From Candidatus Sumerlaeota bacterium (GTDB lineage: Bacteria > Sumerlaeota > Sumerlaeia > MWCT01), in the NCBI GenBank assembly GCA_026398545.1, contig JAPLSR010000477.1, forward strand, positions 1 to 6,713: DNA of 6,713 bases, written 5' to 3'. Position numbers and translations under genes: made by a program. The notes beneath the pieces were generated by a model. It made no database searches, was not told the origin of the DNA, and worked only from the letters and a program-made list of their open reading frames with translations. Shown piece by piece: positions 6,486 to 6,713 of the stretch (position 1 is its first letter; each line of letters begins with the position of its first letter).

Positions 6486-6713
6486 TCATGCCTTATCCAT
6501 GATATTGGAAATGCCGACCGCCTTTTCAACAATGGTTGAAATTTCCTCAAGTCCCATCTTTTTCCGTGAACGGCAGCTCGGGACTTTCATGAGGAGCATC
6601 TTCTTCATTGCAGGTTTTAATTCCTCACCCAGCATGTCGGCAACTTCATCCGTCAGAAATACAACGGCATATTTTTTCGGACCGATTTCCTTAATGGCTG
6701 AAAATGCCGCCTC
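6486..6713 (-). CDS. atpF: A/V-type ATP synthase subunit F, C-terminal part (5' end outside window)
   Basis: The reading frame enters at the right edge and ends at TGA 6488-6486, giving 75 residues without a start. Subunit F is a small (about 100-110 residue) central-stalk protein that binds subunit D and tunes ATPase activity. Visible features are the core strand KKYAVVFLTDEVADML, a MKVPS strand-turn where the family has 'iPs', and the C-terminal helix LEEISTIVEKAVGISNIMD that matches the family's 'I...VekAvGi.I' ending. About 25-35 N-terminal residues are missing off the window. Its position directly before atpA, with a 40-bp gap, agrees with the common F-A-B-D order. A basic stretch CRSRKKMG lies in the loop before the last helix. 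Confidence 0.9.
   Translation of the reverse strand, partial: EAAFSAIKEIGPKKYAVVFLTDEVADMLGEELKPAMKKMLLMKVPSCRSRKKMGLEEISTIVEKAVGISNIMDKA

Noticed and set aside
1..6713. CRISPR array, tRNA/rRNA, insertion sequence, phage or defence system
   Set aside because: I found no regular spaced repeats, no tRNA-like cloverleaf, no transposase or terminal repeats, and every long supported frame is explained by the ATPase or membrane proteins.

Overview
The window is most likely a chromosomal fragment of an uncultured Gram-negative-type bacterium. All supported genes lie on the minus strand. The core is the distal part of an A/V-type rotary ATPase operon, in transcription order F (partial), A, B, D. This is the usual order in bacteria that carry the A/V-type enzyme instead of, or beside, F1Fo (for example Thermus, spirochaetes, chlamydiae, many clostridia and candidate phyla). 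I infer bacterium rather than archaeon because the two following genes belong to membrane-protein types I know mainly from bacteria: a DPDxWWHL multi-spanning protein with TPRs, and a YfhO/GT-C-like protein. The phylum cannot be settled from the sequence.

Layout, right to left (direction of transcription): 6713-6486, C-terminal 75 codons of subunit F; 6445-4781, catalytic subunit A; 4784-3480, subunit B, overlapping A by 4 bp; 3455-2832, central-stalk subunit D; 2753-735, a 672-residue membrane protein with C-terminal TPRs starting at TTG; 734-441, an AT-rich gap with promoter-like elements; 440-1, the N-terminal 146 codons of a second GT-C/YfhO-like membrane protein that runs off the left edge.

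A, B, D and F form the soluble V1/A1 head and central stalk. A and B alternate in the hexamer that makes or splits ATP, D is the rotor axle and F binds it. The membrane subunits (I, K/c) and the peripheral-stalk subunits (E, G, C) should lie upstream, to the right of the window. The coupling ion therefore cannot be read here. The two membrane proteins downstream look like envelope or glycan-type proteins and have no obvious link to the ATPase.

Three points deserve a second look. (1) The A/B junction: A stops about 25-35 residues short of the usual C-terminus, and B begins where the first N-terminal beta strand of the family should already have passed, which looks like an internal deletion or an unusually compacted pair. 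(2) A 17-bp stem at 417-462 (one G-U in the minus-strand RNA) buries a GGAG Shine-Dalgarno and puts the best ATG of the YfhO-like gene in its loop. (3) Two interlocked inverted repeats lie just before the TTG start of the TPR membrane protein.
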